A DNA stretch of 64,000 nt from an uncultured Verrucomicrobiota bacterium (GTDB lineage: Bacteria > Verrucomicrobiota > Verrucomicrobiia > Limisphaerales > UBA9464). Shown in pieces: positions 8,649-17,820 of this stretch; position 1 is the first letter of the stretch, and the number at the start of each line of letters is the position of its first letter. The DNA is taken from the NCBI GenBank assembly GCA_903842505.1, contig CAIMMI010000011.1:1-64000 (forward strand). The letters are read 5' to 3'. Both the position numbers and the translations under genes were made by a program. The notes under the pieces were generated by a model that was not told the origin of the DNA, ran no database searches, and worked only from the letters and a program-made list of their open reading frames with translations.

Positions 8649-9673
8649 TCCCCCTCCGATGTGTGTCGCCCAATCTCGGACTGGTCTCGCTCGCGCTGCT
8701 TTCCTCAGGGATCCCATTGGTCGAGGCCTGCGACCTCTGCGCCATTTATCGGGCTGCCGACGCCAAGGGTGAGTACTCATCCGGCTTCAACGTCAGCATC
8801 GCCGAACAGTTCATCCCGTACCGCACCGAGCAGTTCAACGGCGTCACCTTCAAACGACCGGATCCGGAGTATCTGGATCGTTCCATGACGCACGTGGTGC
8901 TGGGATGGAATGCGACGGAGACCCTGGGCTTCAGCGCGAACCTCCCGATCGTGCACCTGCGATACCAGTTCACCCAGGTGGAGGACGGGTTCACCCCGGA
9001 ACCGATCCGGGGTACGGATACCGGACTCGGCGACCTCGCGTTCGTCGGCCGCTGGCAGGCGATCAACAAATCAACTGCCGATGCTGGGTTCGTGCTGAAC
9101 GTCCTTGGCGGAGTAAAGCTCCCAACCGGTGAATCCAGCGCTCTGGATCGGCAAGAATCCTCCATTGACCGATACGAGGGCATCGTGGGCCCGGGGCACA
9201 ACCACGATTCGCTGGGGCAGGTCTTGTCGGGCATTCACCTGCACGACCTGGCACTGGGCAGCGGGTCGGTGGACGGCGTCTTCGGTCTGGCTGGGCAGGT
9301 CCGTTGGAAGCGGATCTTCCTCAATCACCAGTGGCAGTACTACCTGCGGACCGAAGGCGCTGGCAACTACCGGTTCGCCAACGAATTCATCGCGTCAGGC
9401 GGCCCGGGCGGGTTCCTTTGGCTGAACAAGTCCGGTTCGCTGAGCCTCCAGTTCAACACGGTCTATGACACCCGCGGCGCCGATGAATTCCGAGGCAGGG
9501 CATCGGTGCACACCGGGATGACCGCTTGGTATGCGGGACCCCAGGTCGTCCTCACGCTGGGCGGAAACTTCTCGGCGGTTGCGAGCGTCGACATCCCCAT
9601 CCGGATAGCCGCGCGCGGTTTCCAAAACGTTCCCGACTACCGCCTCAACGGGTCCATCAACTGGCGATTCTGA
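8645..9673 (+). CDS. Putative outer-membrane/transporter-like beta-barrel protein
   Basis: ATG 8645 in the longer 8015..9673 ORF; signal-like N-terminus then 'ACDLCAIY', alternating beta-barrel-like segments, terminal aromatic 'NGSINWRF'. Confidence 0.75.
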   Translation: MIPLRCVSPNLGLVSLALLSSGIPLVEACDLCAIYRAADAKGEYSSGFNVSIAEQFIPYRTEQFNGVTFKRPDPEYLDRSMTHVVLGWNATETLGFSANLPIVHLRYQFTQVEDGFTPEPIRGTDTGLGDLAFVGRWQAINKSTADAGFVLNVLGGVKLPTGESSALDRQESSIDRYEGIVGPGHNHDSLGQVLSGIHLHDLALGSGSVDGVFGLAGQVRWKRIFLNHQWQYYLRTEGAGNYRFANEFIASGGPGGFLWLNKSGSLSLQFNTVYDTRGADEFRGRASVHTGMTAWYAGPQVVLTLGGNFSAVASVDIPIRIAARGFQNVPDYRLNGSINWRF

Positions 9674-9724
9674 AGCAGCCCGGAACCACCCAAGAACACT
9701 CCACTTTCAACCAAATCAATCCGC

Positions 9725-11620
9725 ATGCACCTCGAGACCATCGATTGGATCATCATGGCAGTGGCGTTCGCCATCTACCTGGGCATTGGCCTCTTTGTCG
9801 GCAAGGACGCCGGGAAGGACTATGACAGCTACTTCCTCAGCGGGCGTTCGATGCCGTGGTGGCTTCTGGGCACCTCCATGGTCGCCACCACCTTCGCCAC
9901 GGACACTCCGAACCTCGTTGCGGGCATCGTCCGTCGGGATGGCGTCATGGGCAATTGGGTCTGGTGGGCATTCCTGCTGACCGGTTCCACCACGGTCTTC
10001 CTTTTCGCCAAGCTCTGGAGACGCAGCAATGTCCTCACCGACATTGAGTTTTACGAACTCCGTTACTCTGGCAAACCCGCCGCCTTCCTGCGGGGCTTTC
10101 GAGCCGTCTATCTGGGTGTCTTCTTCAACGTCATCATCATGGCGAACGTCACCCTGGCTGCGATCAAGATCGGGGGGGTGCTCCTGGGACTCACACCCAT
10201 GCAGAGCATCCTGATCGCGTCGGTCATCACGGTGTCCTACAGCATGGTCGGCGGGCTCACCGGAGTCCTCCTGACGGACCTGGTCCAGTTCGGTGTGGCG
10301 ATGGTGGGATCCATCTGGGCAGCCCACTACATCCTCAGCCTGCCTGAAGTGGGTGGACTCGCCAGCCTCGTCGCCCGCCCGGAGGTCCAGTTGAAGATGG
10401 CCATGCTGCCCGACTTCTCCCAGATGCACGGGGAGCCATTCTTGGCCCTGTTCCTCATCCCGCTGATGGTCCAGTGGTGGTCCGCCTACTATCCGGGAGC
10501 GGAACCCGGCGGCGGTGGCTACGTCGTCCAACGCGTGCTCGCCGCGAAGTCGGAAGGTCATGCGGTCGGCGCGACGCTGTTCTTCAATGTCATGCACTAT
10601 GCCCTTCGCCCCTGGCCCTGGATCCTGGTCGCCCTTGCTTCGCTGGTGATCTACCCAATGGACCCGCCGGAGCGGATCGCAGCAGCCCAAAGCGCCATTG
10701 AGCGTGCCGGAGATCCGGCGAAGGTCGACGAAGCAACCCGCCTGGCCGCACGGGGCGTCACCTCGCTCCGGGCTTCGTTCCCAAAGATGCCCGAGGCCCA
10801 GATCGCCCATGACCTCGCCTACCCTGCCCTGCTCACCCGCCTGCCGGCCGGACTACTCGGGATTGTCGTCACATCCCTGATCGCCGCCTACATGAGTACG
10901 ATGTCCACGCAGGTGAACTGGGGATCGAGCATCCTCGTCAACGACGTCTACCGACGCTTCATCCAACCATCCGCAAGTGAGAACCAGATGGTGTGGGTGG
11001 GAAGATTCGGGACCCTTGGGCTGATGGCGGTGTCCTGCGGCGTTGCCCTTCTCCTTCAGGACGCCTTGAGCTCATTCGAATTGCTTCTCCAGATCGGCGC
11101 CGGCACAGGACTGCTCTTGCTGCTCCGATGGTTCTGGTGGCGTATCAATGCAGCCGCCGAGATCACGGCCATGGTGGTTTCCTTCGGAGTTGCCATCGCC
11201 TTCTTCGCCCTCAAGCGTGCGGGCGTCAGTGTTCCATCGGGCTCGAGCCAGATGCTCATCGGCGTTGGAATCACGACCGTGTCGTGGATCCTCGTCGCCC
11301 TGATCACCCCTCCCACCGACGAGGCGACACTCCGCGAATTCTACCGACGCATCCAACCCGGCGGCCCAGGCTGGGCCTACGTGCTGGGTCGCGCTGAGCA
11401 CGAGCGCCTGCAAATCCGGAACACCCAGTTGAAGTCGGACCTTCCAATAGGACTGCTCGCTTCCGCGGGTGCCACGGCCGGCATCTGGGCCCTGATCTTC
11501 GCCAGTGGCTACTACCTGTATGGACGTCCGATGGCAGCGCTCGGCATGGGCATCGTCGCCGCAGTCGGGGCCGCCATCGTCTTCTTCTGCTGGAAGCGGC
11601 TATCCTTCTCCAAAAAGTAG
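9725..11620 (+). CDS. Sodium:solute symporter (SSS) family transporter
   Basis: Multiple TM segments; 'YDSYFLSGRSMPWWLLGTSMVATTFATDTPNLVAGIVRRDG' is characteristic of the SSS fold. Confidence 0.9.
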   Translation: MHLETIDWIIMAVAFAIYLGIGLFVGKDAGKDYDSYFLSGRSMPWWLLGTSMVATTFATDTPNLVAGIVRRDGVMGNWVWWAFLLTGSTTVFLFAKLWRRSNVLTDIEFYELRYSGKPAAFLRGFRAVYLGVFFNVIIMANVTLAAIKIGGVLLGLTPMQSILIASVITVSYSMVGGLTGVLLTDLVQFGVAMVGSIWAAHYILSLPEVGGLASLVARPEVQLKMAMLPDFSQMHGEPFLALFLIPLMVQWWSAYYPGAEPGGGGYVVQRVLAAKSEGHAVGATLFFNVMHYALRPWPWILVALASLVIYPMDPPERIAAAQSAIERAGDPAKVDEATRLAARGVTSLRASFPKMPEAQIAHDLAYPALLTRLPAGLLGIVVTSLIAAYMSTMSTQVNWGSSILVNDVYRRFIQPSASENQMVWVGRFGTLGLMAVSCGVALLLQDALSSFELLLQIGAGTGLLLLLRWFWWRINAAAEITAMVVSFGVAIAFFALKRAGVSVPSGSSQMLIGVGITTVSWILVALITPPTDEATLREFYRRIQPGGPGWAYVLGRAEHERLQIRNTQLKSDLPIGLLASAGATAGIWALIFASGYYLYGRPMAALGMGIVAAVGAAIVFFCWKRLSFSKK

Positions 11621-11646
11621 CCGCCCGGGGAGACTCCTGTCCCAGG

Positions 11647-14600
11647 TCACCCGAGTTTGCGAACCGCTTCCGCGATCGCCGGCTCGGCCCCGATGGTTCC
11701 CACCAACTCGTCCAGATATCCCGGGGTCTTGATCCTTTCGATCATGACCCGGGCGTGGCTCAGCCGATCCCGGATTCCGAGACGTTGGGCTTCCTCGGCA
11801 TAGCCGGGGCGGCCGAGGAACTTCTCCAGGTAATCGCTGTGCCGGCGCCAGAGGCGAAGGTCCAGGGTCTGCTTCGCCTTGAGGCGCTCCAGGTACCACG
11901 CCGAAGCCAGCATGTTTTCTCGGGAGAACAGTTCGCGAACCTTCGACGATTCCACCCCCTCCCCCTCGAAGTGGTCATCCCGCATGATATGCAGCAGCGC
12001 TCGCAGCGGCGGGCAGGCCAACTCGATGGATCCGTCGTTGAAGTAATGCTCGGCAACCCTCCGGTGTGTCTCGAGCACATTTGCCACTCCATCCGCGAAT
12101 TCCGCCGGATCCTGCTGCTCTGGCCTCAGCATCGCTTCCGTCAGCACCGAATGCGGATGGTTGAAGACCCGACCGAAGAAGTTGTTCACGAACCGGGGCG
12201 TGATCCGGTAGCCCAGCCGGCTGGCACGGACGGTCTTTCCGTCGATCTCCACATCCTGGCAGCGCTCCAGGTAACCGTTGGCCAGCAGGGAGCGCGGCTC
12301 CCGTTCCTCCACTCCCATCCGGCACCACAATTCGGGGACCAGAAGCGAGATGTCGTGATCCACTCGAAGTTTCGGCCCCACGCAACCGGCACTCGTCAGG
12401 AACCCGTCATAGCCCGTGACAATGAAGCCAACCAGCGCCGCGTTCAGGTCGTAGATCGGCGGCAGTGCATTGAACGGACCCTTTGTCAGCGCCCCCTCGC
12501 TTCCAGCGCCGGTCATGCTGGGCGATTTTCCCGTCATGCTGGAGATGAACTCCATGAAGAGCTCAGGCAACTCCAGGTAATGGATTGGCCCATAACACGC
12601 GAGGCTGCGGACCCCCTTCTCAGCCGGATTATTCCGCCGACCCGCCAAAACCGCGTGAACCGGCACGTTCAACGGAACACCGACGGGCAAGCGCCTCGCC
12701 AAGCGCGCCCCCACCTCCGCCACGTGCCAAGTGCGTGCGTTGAGCAGGTCCGGTCGCGTCTGGAGGTAGCGCGGATTCTTCGACGGCTTGCCATCGACAA
12801 TCCGCGGCTCCGCAGAGCAGACGAAGTTCTGCTCCGTTGGATGATTCGCCACCGCCGACACCAGTCGCTGCATCGGCTCGGTGAACTGATGGAAGCCCAC
12901 GGACTCTTCCACCATGTTTCGGGCATCCACCCGAGTCAGCGGTTGGTAGTTGCTGAAGAAATTGTCCGTCCTCTCGAAATCGGACTCCGCCGAGTGATCG
13001 TATCCGCGCACAACGGCGTCGTCCGGACGCTGGAAAAGGCGGAACTCCACGTTCTGCACAAACTTCACGGAGGGCTGGATGCTCAGCTCCCCAACTTGCC
13101 CCGCCTTGGACCGGGGAACGATCACGCTGGCCGTGATGTCATCCTCAGCCTGAAGCTTCATCGACGGATGGAAGTCCTTCCGCAGACCGAAGGTCCGCCA
13201 TGCCCCGTCGTCCGCATAGCCCACGCGCAGGAACTGCGTTGCCAGACGCCGCCGGCCCAGGCGCAACTCGTTCGCCGGAGTCCCGTTGATGACGTCCACG
13301 GAGAAATGCTCGCGCCAATGGTCGCCCCAAGACGGCTGCCAGAAACGCTTCACGACCAAGACGAGTTCCTTGATATGCGCCGGAATCGACGCCAACCACC
13401 GATTGTACTCATCCGAAAATTCGCTGCAGGGCGTCAGCAGCTTGATCACGGAACCCAGCGTCCGCTGCGGCGAAAGCACGGGCCGATGATCGCTTCCATT
13501 GCGGGCGTTGTCCCGGAAGCGGCGGGAGAAATCAGACTTCAATACCCCGTCGATGGCGTTGAAGTCGTTGTGGAAGTCCGCCACGAACACGGGTCCGTGG
13601 ATGATGGCATCCGCGATCGGTTTGGAAATCTCGCTCTTGCCGCCGCCGCTGACCGTGCAGGGCTTGTGACAGAGGACACCTTCCGGGCGCGTGCCTACGA
13701 GCCGCCAGGCCCGATTGCCCTGAGGCTTCTCCAGATGAACCTTGAAGCCGCTGGGCAGGACGTAGGTGCGCCCCAACAACAGCTTGAGCCGACCTTCGCT
13801 CCCATCCGACCGCTTCCAGCGCACCGTCTGAGACTCCAGTTCGAACTGCACCGACTCGGGAACGTAAATCACGTCCGGATAGGCCAGGTCCACCGCGTAG
13901 CCCTCCGGCTTCACTTCAACGCCGCCTCCAAGCAGGCCCACCGCCTCTTCAAAGGTGTGCGGATACTCCAGACGATGCTGATTCGCATCGTAGTCGCTCG
14001 CGAGGTCATAGCGCGCGAAGACCAGCGCGCCTCCAGCATGTTCCTCTTCGGAAAGGCCCAGAAGGTTCGAAGCGAAGCTCACCTGGGTCTTCACCTCCTT
14101 CTTGCAGTACCCAAAATAGTTGTCCGAGATGATCGTCACGATCGTGCCCGAGGCATCCCGAGCCGTGATCTTGAACGCGTTGCCCCCGTTGTAGGGTTCG
14201 CCCTCCGTCTTCCAGCACATCCCGTCTCGCCGCTGACGCTCCGTCGCATCCTCCCATCGGGGCAATCCCAACTGGTCCTTGGGCACTCCAGTCAGATGTG
14301 GCGCCAGGATCACGCACCCCGTGTGACCGGACCAGTGCTCCACATCCAGTGCGGCATCGTTCTCCGGGAGATAGGGATCACCGGCATTGCCGAAGATGCT
14401 CTCGACGAAGTCCAGATTGGCCACCAGGGATCCCGGAACCAGAAACCGGATCTCCATCGACTTCGCCGGAAGGAAACCCGGGACCTCCGGGGAAACCACT
14501 GGCCTCAATTGCATCGAGACGAAGCACTCCGCGGCAACGTTCCCGACCGTGAATGGCAACCGTTGCAGTTCCGCCGGTGGCTGGAGGGCTCGCCTCAACA

Positions 14601-15096
14601 ACGCCGCGAACGCTTCCCGGGGAACACCCTTCTTGTCGTCCGGGATCGGAAGCCCGCCTTCAACCACATGGAAGATCCCGGCAGTTGTCCGCCGGTCTGA
14701 CTTCGGATTGTGCAGCACGCCGTTCCGGAGGCGGTAGCTCTTCAGCAACGGCGAACTGACTTGATCCTGCCCGGGCGGTAGCGACAGGACGCGCGCCAAG
14801 CCCGGGCGATCGAGAACCAGGGTCTTGGCGGGCAACTTGGGCGGGACGACGACATCACCCAGATAGTCGTACAGAAAGGACTGGATCCGATTATCGGCTG
14901 GGCACAGGTAGGTCGACAGCAACCGATCCTTCTCGCGTCCGTGCGCAATGAACAAGGCCATCGTCGCGTCCAAAGCCTCGCCCCCGCCCGGCAGCGGAAT
15001 CGGGGAAAACCCCAATTCGGCCAACTTCAAGTTCAGGTGCTGATGCAGCGCTTCAGGGGCTTCAGGCTTCAGCCCGCTTCGATCGGATTGGTGCAT
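11647..15096 (-). CDS. Probable PPi-type phosphoenolpyruvate carboxykinase-like large protein (1149 aa)
   Basis: Single 1149-aa ORF; segment 'GNAFKITARDASGTIVTIISDNYFGYCKKEVKTQVSFASNLLGLSEEEHAGGALVF' resembles, from memory, the PPi-PEPCK family; length is consistent. Confidence 0.6.
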   Translation of the reverse strand: MHQSDRSGLKPEAPEALHQHLNLKLAELGFSPIPLPGGGEALDATMALFIAHGREKDRLLSTYLCPADNRIQSFLYDYLGDVVVPPKLPAKTLVLDRPGLARVLSLPPGQDQVSSPLLKSYRLRNGVLHNPKSDRRTTAGIFHVVEGGLPIPDDKKGVPREAFAALLRRALQPPAELQRLPFTVGNVAAECFVSMQLRPVVSPEVPGFLPAKSMEIRFLVPGSLVANLDFVESIFGNAGDPYLPENDAALDVEHWSGHTGCVILAPHLTGVPKDQLGLPRWEDATERQRRDGMCWKTEGEPYNGGNAFKITARDASGTIVTIISDNYFGYCKKEVKTQVSFASNLLGLSEEEHAGGALVFARYDLASDYDANQHRLEYPHTFEEAVGLLGGGVEVKPEGYAVDLAYPDVIYVPESVQFELESQTVRWKRSDGSEGRLKLLLGRTYVLPSGFKVHLEKPQGNRAWRLVGTRPEGVLCHKPCTVSGGGKSEISKPIADAIIHGPVFVADFHNDFNAIDGVLKSDFSRRFRDNARNGSDHRPVLSPQRTLGSVIKLLTPCSEFSDEYNRWLASIPAHIKELVLVVKRFWQPSWGDHWREHFSVDVINGTPANELRLGRRRLATQFLRVGYADDGAWRTFGLRKDFHPSMKLQAEDDITASVIVPRSKAGQVGELSIQPSVKFVQNVEFRLFQRPDDAVVRGYDHSAESDFERTDNFFSNYQPLTRVDARNMVEESVGFHQFTEPMQRLVSAVANHPTEQNFVCSAEPRIVDGKPSKNPRYLQTRPDLLNARTWHVAEVGARLARRLPVGVPLNVPVHAVLAGRRNNPAEKGVRSLACYGPIHYLELPELFMEFISSMTGKSPSMTGAGSEGALTKGPFNALPPIYDLNAALVGFIVTGYDGFLTSAGCVGPKLRVDHDISLLVPELWCRMGVEEREPRSLLANGYLERCQDVEIDGKTVRASRLGYRITPRFVNNFFGRVFNHPHSVLTEAMLRPEQQDPAEFADGVANVLETHRRVAEHYFNDGSIELACPPLRALLHIMRDDHFEGEGVESSKVRELFSRENMLASAWYLERLKAKQTLDLRLWRRHSDYLEKFLGRPGYAEEAQRLGIRDRLSHARVMIERIKTPGYLDELVGTIGAEPAIAEAVRKLG

Positions 15097-15480
15097 GCGT
15101 TCGCGAGAATTTACGCCGGCAGCAGACCACCGGCGCTGGAACTCTACGGACGATCAGCCAGACGGCAAGCAACGGTCCTGACCCACCCGACGGAATGATT
15201 CATGATCCCGATCAACGACCATTCTCATGAAACCGTCCGTCACGGACCGCATATCGGCAGGACAGCGCCGGGGGCATTCGATGGAACTCCGGACCACTCG
15301 CTCGCACCCAACGTCCTGCATCCAATCATCCCCAAGATCCTGTAATCCCCGGCACTCATCCGGTGTCTCCTTCCACGCGACTCCTCAAACGGAGACCCTC
15401 AATGTGACCTGTCCCAGGAAAACGGCATTTGGATCTGTGCACGGCTGGGCCGCTCAGCGGCCTCCTCCGGCGTCCTTCGC

Positions 15481-16125
15481 ATGACGACGGCCCGAACCCA
15501 CCCTTCCGTTACGTCGGCCAGCCATCCAAACTCTGGCCCGGCGCCTCAACCTGCTTCGACCCTCCTTCTGTCCAAGGTTCGAACCGGTGACGATCAGGCA
15601 GCCCAGGAACTGGTTGAGCACCTCTACCCACTCGTCCTGCGCATCGTTCGGGCTCATCTGCCCCGACGCGCTGCCGAAGAGGATCTAGCCCAGGACATCT
15701 TCCTCAAAGTGTTCCAACACCTCGATCAGTTTCAGGGCCGGGTCCCCTTCGAACACTGGGTCTCCCGCATCGCCGTGAATCATTGTCGCAATGCCATCCG
15801 TGCCCAAACCTCCCGCCCCGAGTGGCGGATGTCCGATCTGGTCGACGACCCTCAGGGGTTGCTGGACCGGCTCGACCACACGGACACAGCAGCGGCCGAG
15901 CCTGGCGACGACCTCGAAGCGGCAGAACTCGTCGAGCGGATCCTCTCGATCCTGCCCCCACGCGACCGAGCCCTCATCCGGTGGCTGGAAATGGAGGACC
16001 GCAGCATCGAACAGATTTCCCGCGAAACCGGGTGGTCAAGCACCCTGATCCGAGTACGTGCCTTTCGCGCCCGCCGGAAGCTCAACGCGAGATTTGGCCA
16101 ACTTCGAAAGGAAGGAAGACTATGA
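15481..16125 (+). CDS. ECF-type RNA polymerase sigma-70 factor
   Basis: Region 2 'EEDLAQDIFLKVFQHLDQFQGRVPFEHWVSRIAVNHCRNAIR' and region 4 'LPPRDRALIRWLEMEDRSIEQISRETGWSSTLIRVRAFRARRKL'. Confidence 0.93.
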   Translation: MTTARTHPSVTSASHPNSGPAPQPASTLLLSKVRTGDDQAAQELVEHLYPLVLRIVRAHLPRRAAEEDLAQDIFLKVFQHLDQFQGRVPFEHWVSRIAVNHCRNAIRAQTSRPEWRMSDLVDDPQGLLDRLDHTDTAAAEPGDDLEAAELVERILSILPPRDRALIRWLEMEDRSIEQISRETGWSSTLIRVRAFRARRKLNARFGQLRKEGRL

Positions 16126-16418
16126 ATCCACTGGATCCTCGATTGAAGGAACTGCTCCGCCGCCACGCGGCCGGGCTTTCCGCGCCAACCTCGCCACCAC
16201 CCGGCTTCGCGGCGACGGTTCTGACCCGCCGACACGTCGACGCAACCGCTGGGGCCAGCGCCGGACTCGACCAGATCCTTTTCGGCGCCACCGTGCTTTC
16301 GCTGCTCGTCATCGCCGTCGTTGGAATCTCCCTCGCCTACCGGTCCAACCATCCTCCGGCTACATCGAATTCGTGGGTCACGGCCTCCCAGTTCGCTGCC
16401 AGCCGCTTCATGCCATGA
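16122..16418 (+). CDS. Small single-TM protein, candidate anti-sigma factor/regulator
   Basis: ATGA overlap with the sigma gene stop; ~98 aa with TM 'LFGATVLSLLVIAVVGISLAY'. Confidence 0.75.
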   Translation: MNPLDPRLKELLRRHAAGLSAPTSPPPGFAATVLTRRHVDATAGASAGLDQILFGATVLSLLVIAVVGISLAYRSNHPPATSNSWVTASQFAASRFMP

Positions 16419-16819
16419 AACCCAGTCGCACCCTTAAGATCGTTGCCGCCATGGTCCTCGTCTTCGTCGCCGGCGGCCTTGCGGGAAGTTTCATCACCGT
16501 CCTGCAAATCCAGCGCGCCTTCGAAAAAAGCCTGCAGTTCGAGAACTGGGCAGCAGACACCGAAGCGAAGCTGAGCCGGAAGCTCTCGCTTTCACCCGAT
16601 CAGCGTTCCAAGACCCGAATCATCATCGGGGACATGGAGACGGAGTTCCGATCCATCTTCAGTCGCACCTTTCGGGAGTCCGCTGAACTCCTCGTCCGGT
16701 CTGGGAAAAACCTGGATACACTCCTGACTCCGGAGCAGAGGGCGATCCATGCCGAGATGAAGGCCGAACTGCGCCGAAATCTGAAGAAGGACCTGAAACT
16801 CGACCTTCCACCGGAATAG
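16415..16819 (+). CDS. Membrane-anchored Spy/CpxP-like (LTXXQ) periplasmic sensor-like protein
   Basis: ATGA overlap with the upstream gene; N-terminal TM, helical C-terminus with 'LSPDQRSKTR' and 'LTPEQRAIHAEMKAELRRNL'. Confidence 0.7.
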   Translation: MKPSRTLKIVAAMVLVFVAGGLAGSFITVLQIQRAFEKSLQFENWAADTEAKLSRKLSLSPDQRSKTRIIIGDMETEFRSIFSRTFRESAELLVRSGKNLDTLLTPEQRAIHAEMKAELRRNLKKDLKLDLPPE

Positions 16820-16917
16820 CCAGCGACGCGCTGCGCGGACGAGTGAGCGGCAAGCCTCGCGAATGCCGCCGCCCACACGCCGCCGACGGAATGACCCTCG
16901 ACGGCTATACCCCCCGA

Positions 16918-17820
16918 TCAGTCTACGTAGCGTCGGGTCAGGTCCCCGTAGGCGTCGATCCGTCGATCCCTCAGGAAGGGCCAATGCGTGCGCGTCACGT
17001 CGACCTTTTCCAGATCGACTTCGACCATCAGGTTCTCCGGACGGTCCACCGAAGCCTTGCCCAGAATCTGTCCGGACGTTCCCGCCACGAAGGACTGGCC
17101 CCAGAACTGGATCCCATCCCCACCCTCCGGCGTCTCGGTTCCAATCCGATTGACCGCGGCCACGTAGCAACCATTGGCGACCGCATGCGAGCGTTGGATG
17201 ATCTCCCACGCGCCATGCTGGTTCGGGCCGTATTCGGCCTTTTCGGATGGGTGCCACCCAATCGCCGTCGGATAAAAGAGGATCTCTGCCCCCTGCAAGG
17301 CCGTCAGCCGTGCTCCCTCAGGGTACCACTGATCCCAGCACACCAGCACCCCCAAGCGACCATACCGCGTGTTCCAGACCCGAAAACCGGTATCCCCGGG
17401 CGTAAAGTAAAACTTCTCGTAGTAAAGGGGATCGTCGGGAATGTGCATCTTCCGGTAGATGCCGAGGAAACTGCCGTCCGCATCGATCACCACCGCCGTA
17501 TTGTGGTAAAGGCCTTCAGCCCGCTTTTCGAACAAGGATGCGATCACGACCGCCTTATGCCGCCGCGCAACCTTCTGGAAGGCCTCCACGGAAGGCCCCG
17601 GGATCCGCTCAGCCAACTTGAAGTACTCGTGCTTCTCCGCCTGGCAGAAGTACTGGGAGCGAAACAATTCCTGGGTGCAGATGATCTGCGCACCGTCCCG
17701 ACCGGCCTGATCGGCCGCCTCCAGACAGGTGCGTAGGTTCTCACGTGGATCCGGTGTGCAGGCATGTTGGAGCAGGCCCAGCGTTACCTTTCGGGATTTT
17801 TTGGCAGTACTTCGACTCAT
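16918..17820 (-). CDS. Carbon-nitrogen hydrolase, N-carbamoylputrescine amidase-like
   Basis: Nitrilase-fold Glu/Lys/Cys motifs: 'LAERIPGPSVEAF', 'YRKMHIPDDPLYYEKFYFTPGDTGF', 'LGVLVCWDQWYPEGAR'. Confidence 0.9.
   Translation of the reverse strand: MSRSTAKKSRKVTLGLLQHACTPDPRENLRTCLEAADQAGRDGAQIICTQELFRSQYFCQAEKHEYFKLAERIPGPSVEAFQKVARRHKAVVIASLFEKRAEGLYHNTAVVIDADGSFLGIYRKMHIPDDPLYYEKFYFTPGDTGFRVWNTRYGRLGVLVCWDQWYPEGARLTALQGAEILFYPTAIGWHPSEKAEYGPNQHGAWEIIQRSHAVANGCYVAAVNRIGTETPEGGDGIQFWGQSFVAGTSGQILGKASVDRPENLMVEVDLEKVDVTRTHWPFLRDRRIDAYGDLTRRYVD

Noticed and set aside
11755-14700. 981-aa plus-strand ORF antisense to the PPi-PEPCK-like gene
   Set aside because: Low-complexity Arg/Gln/His/Leu-rich translation with no recognisable domain, fully antisense to a better-supported gene; typical GC-rich shadow ORF.
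15198-15232. TTCATGA...TCATGAA inverted repeat upstream of the ECF sigma operon
   Set aside because: Only 7-bp arms with a wide spacer; could be an operator but chance occurrence cannot be excluded.
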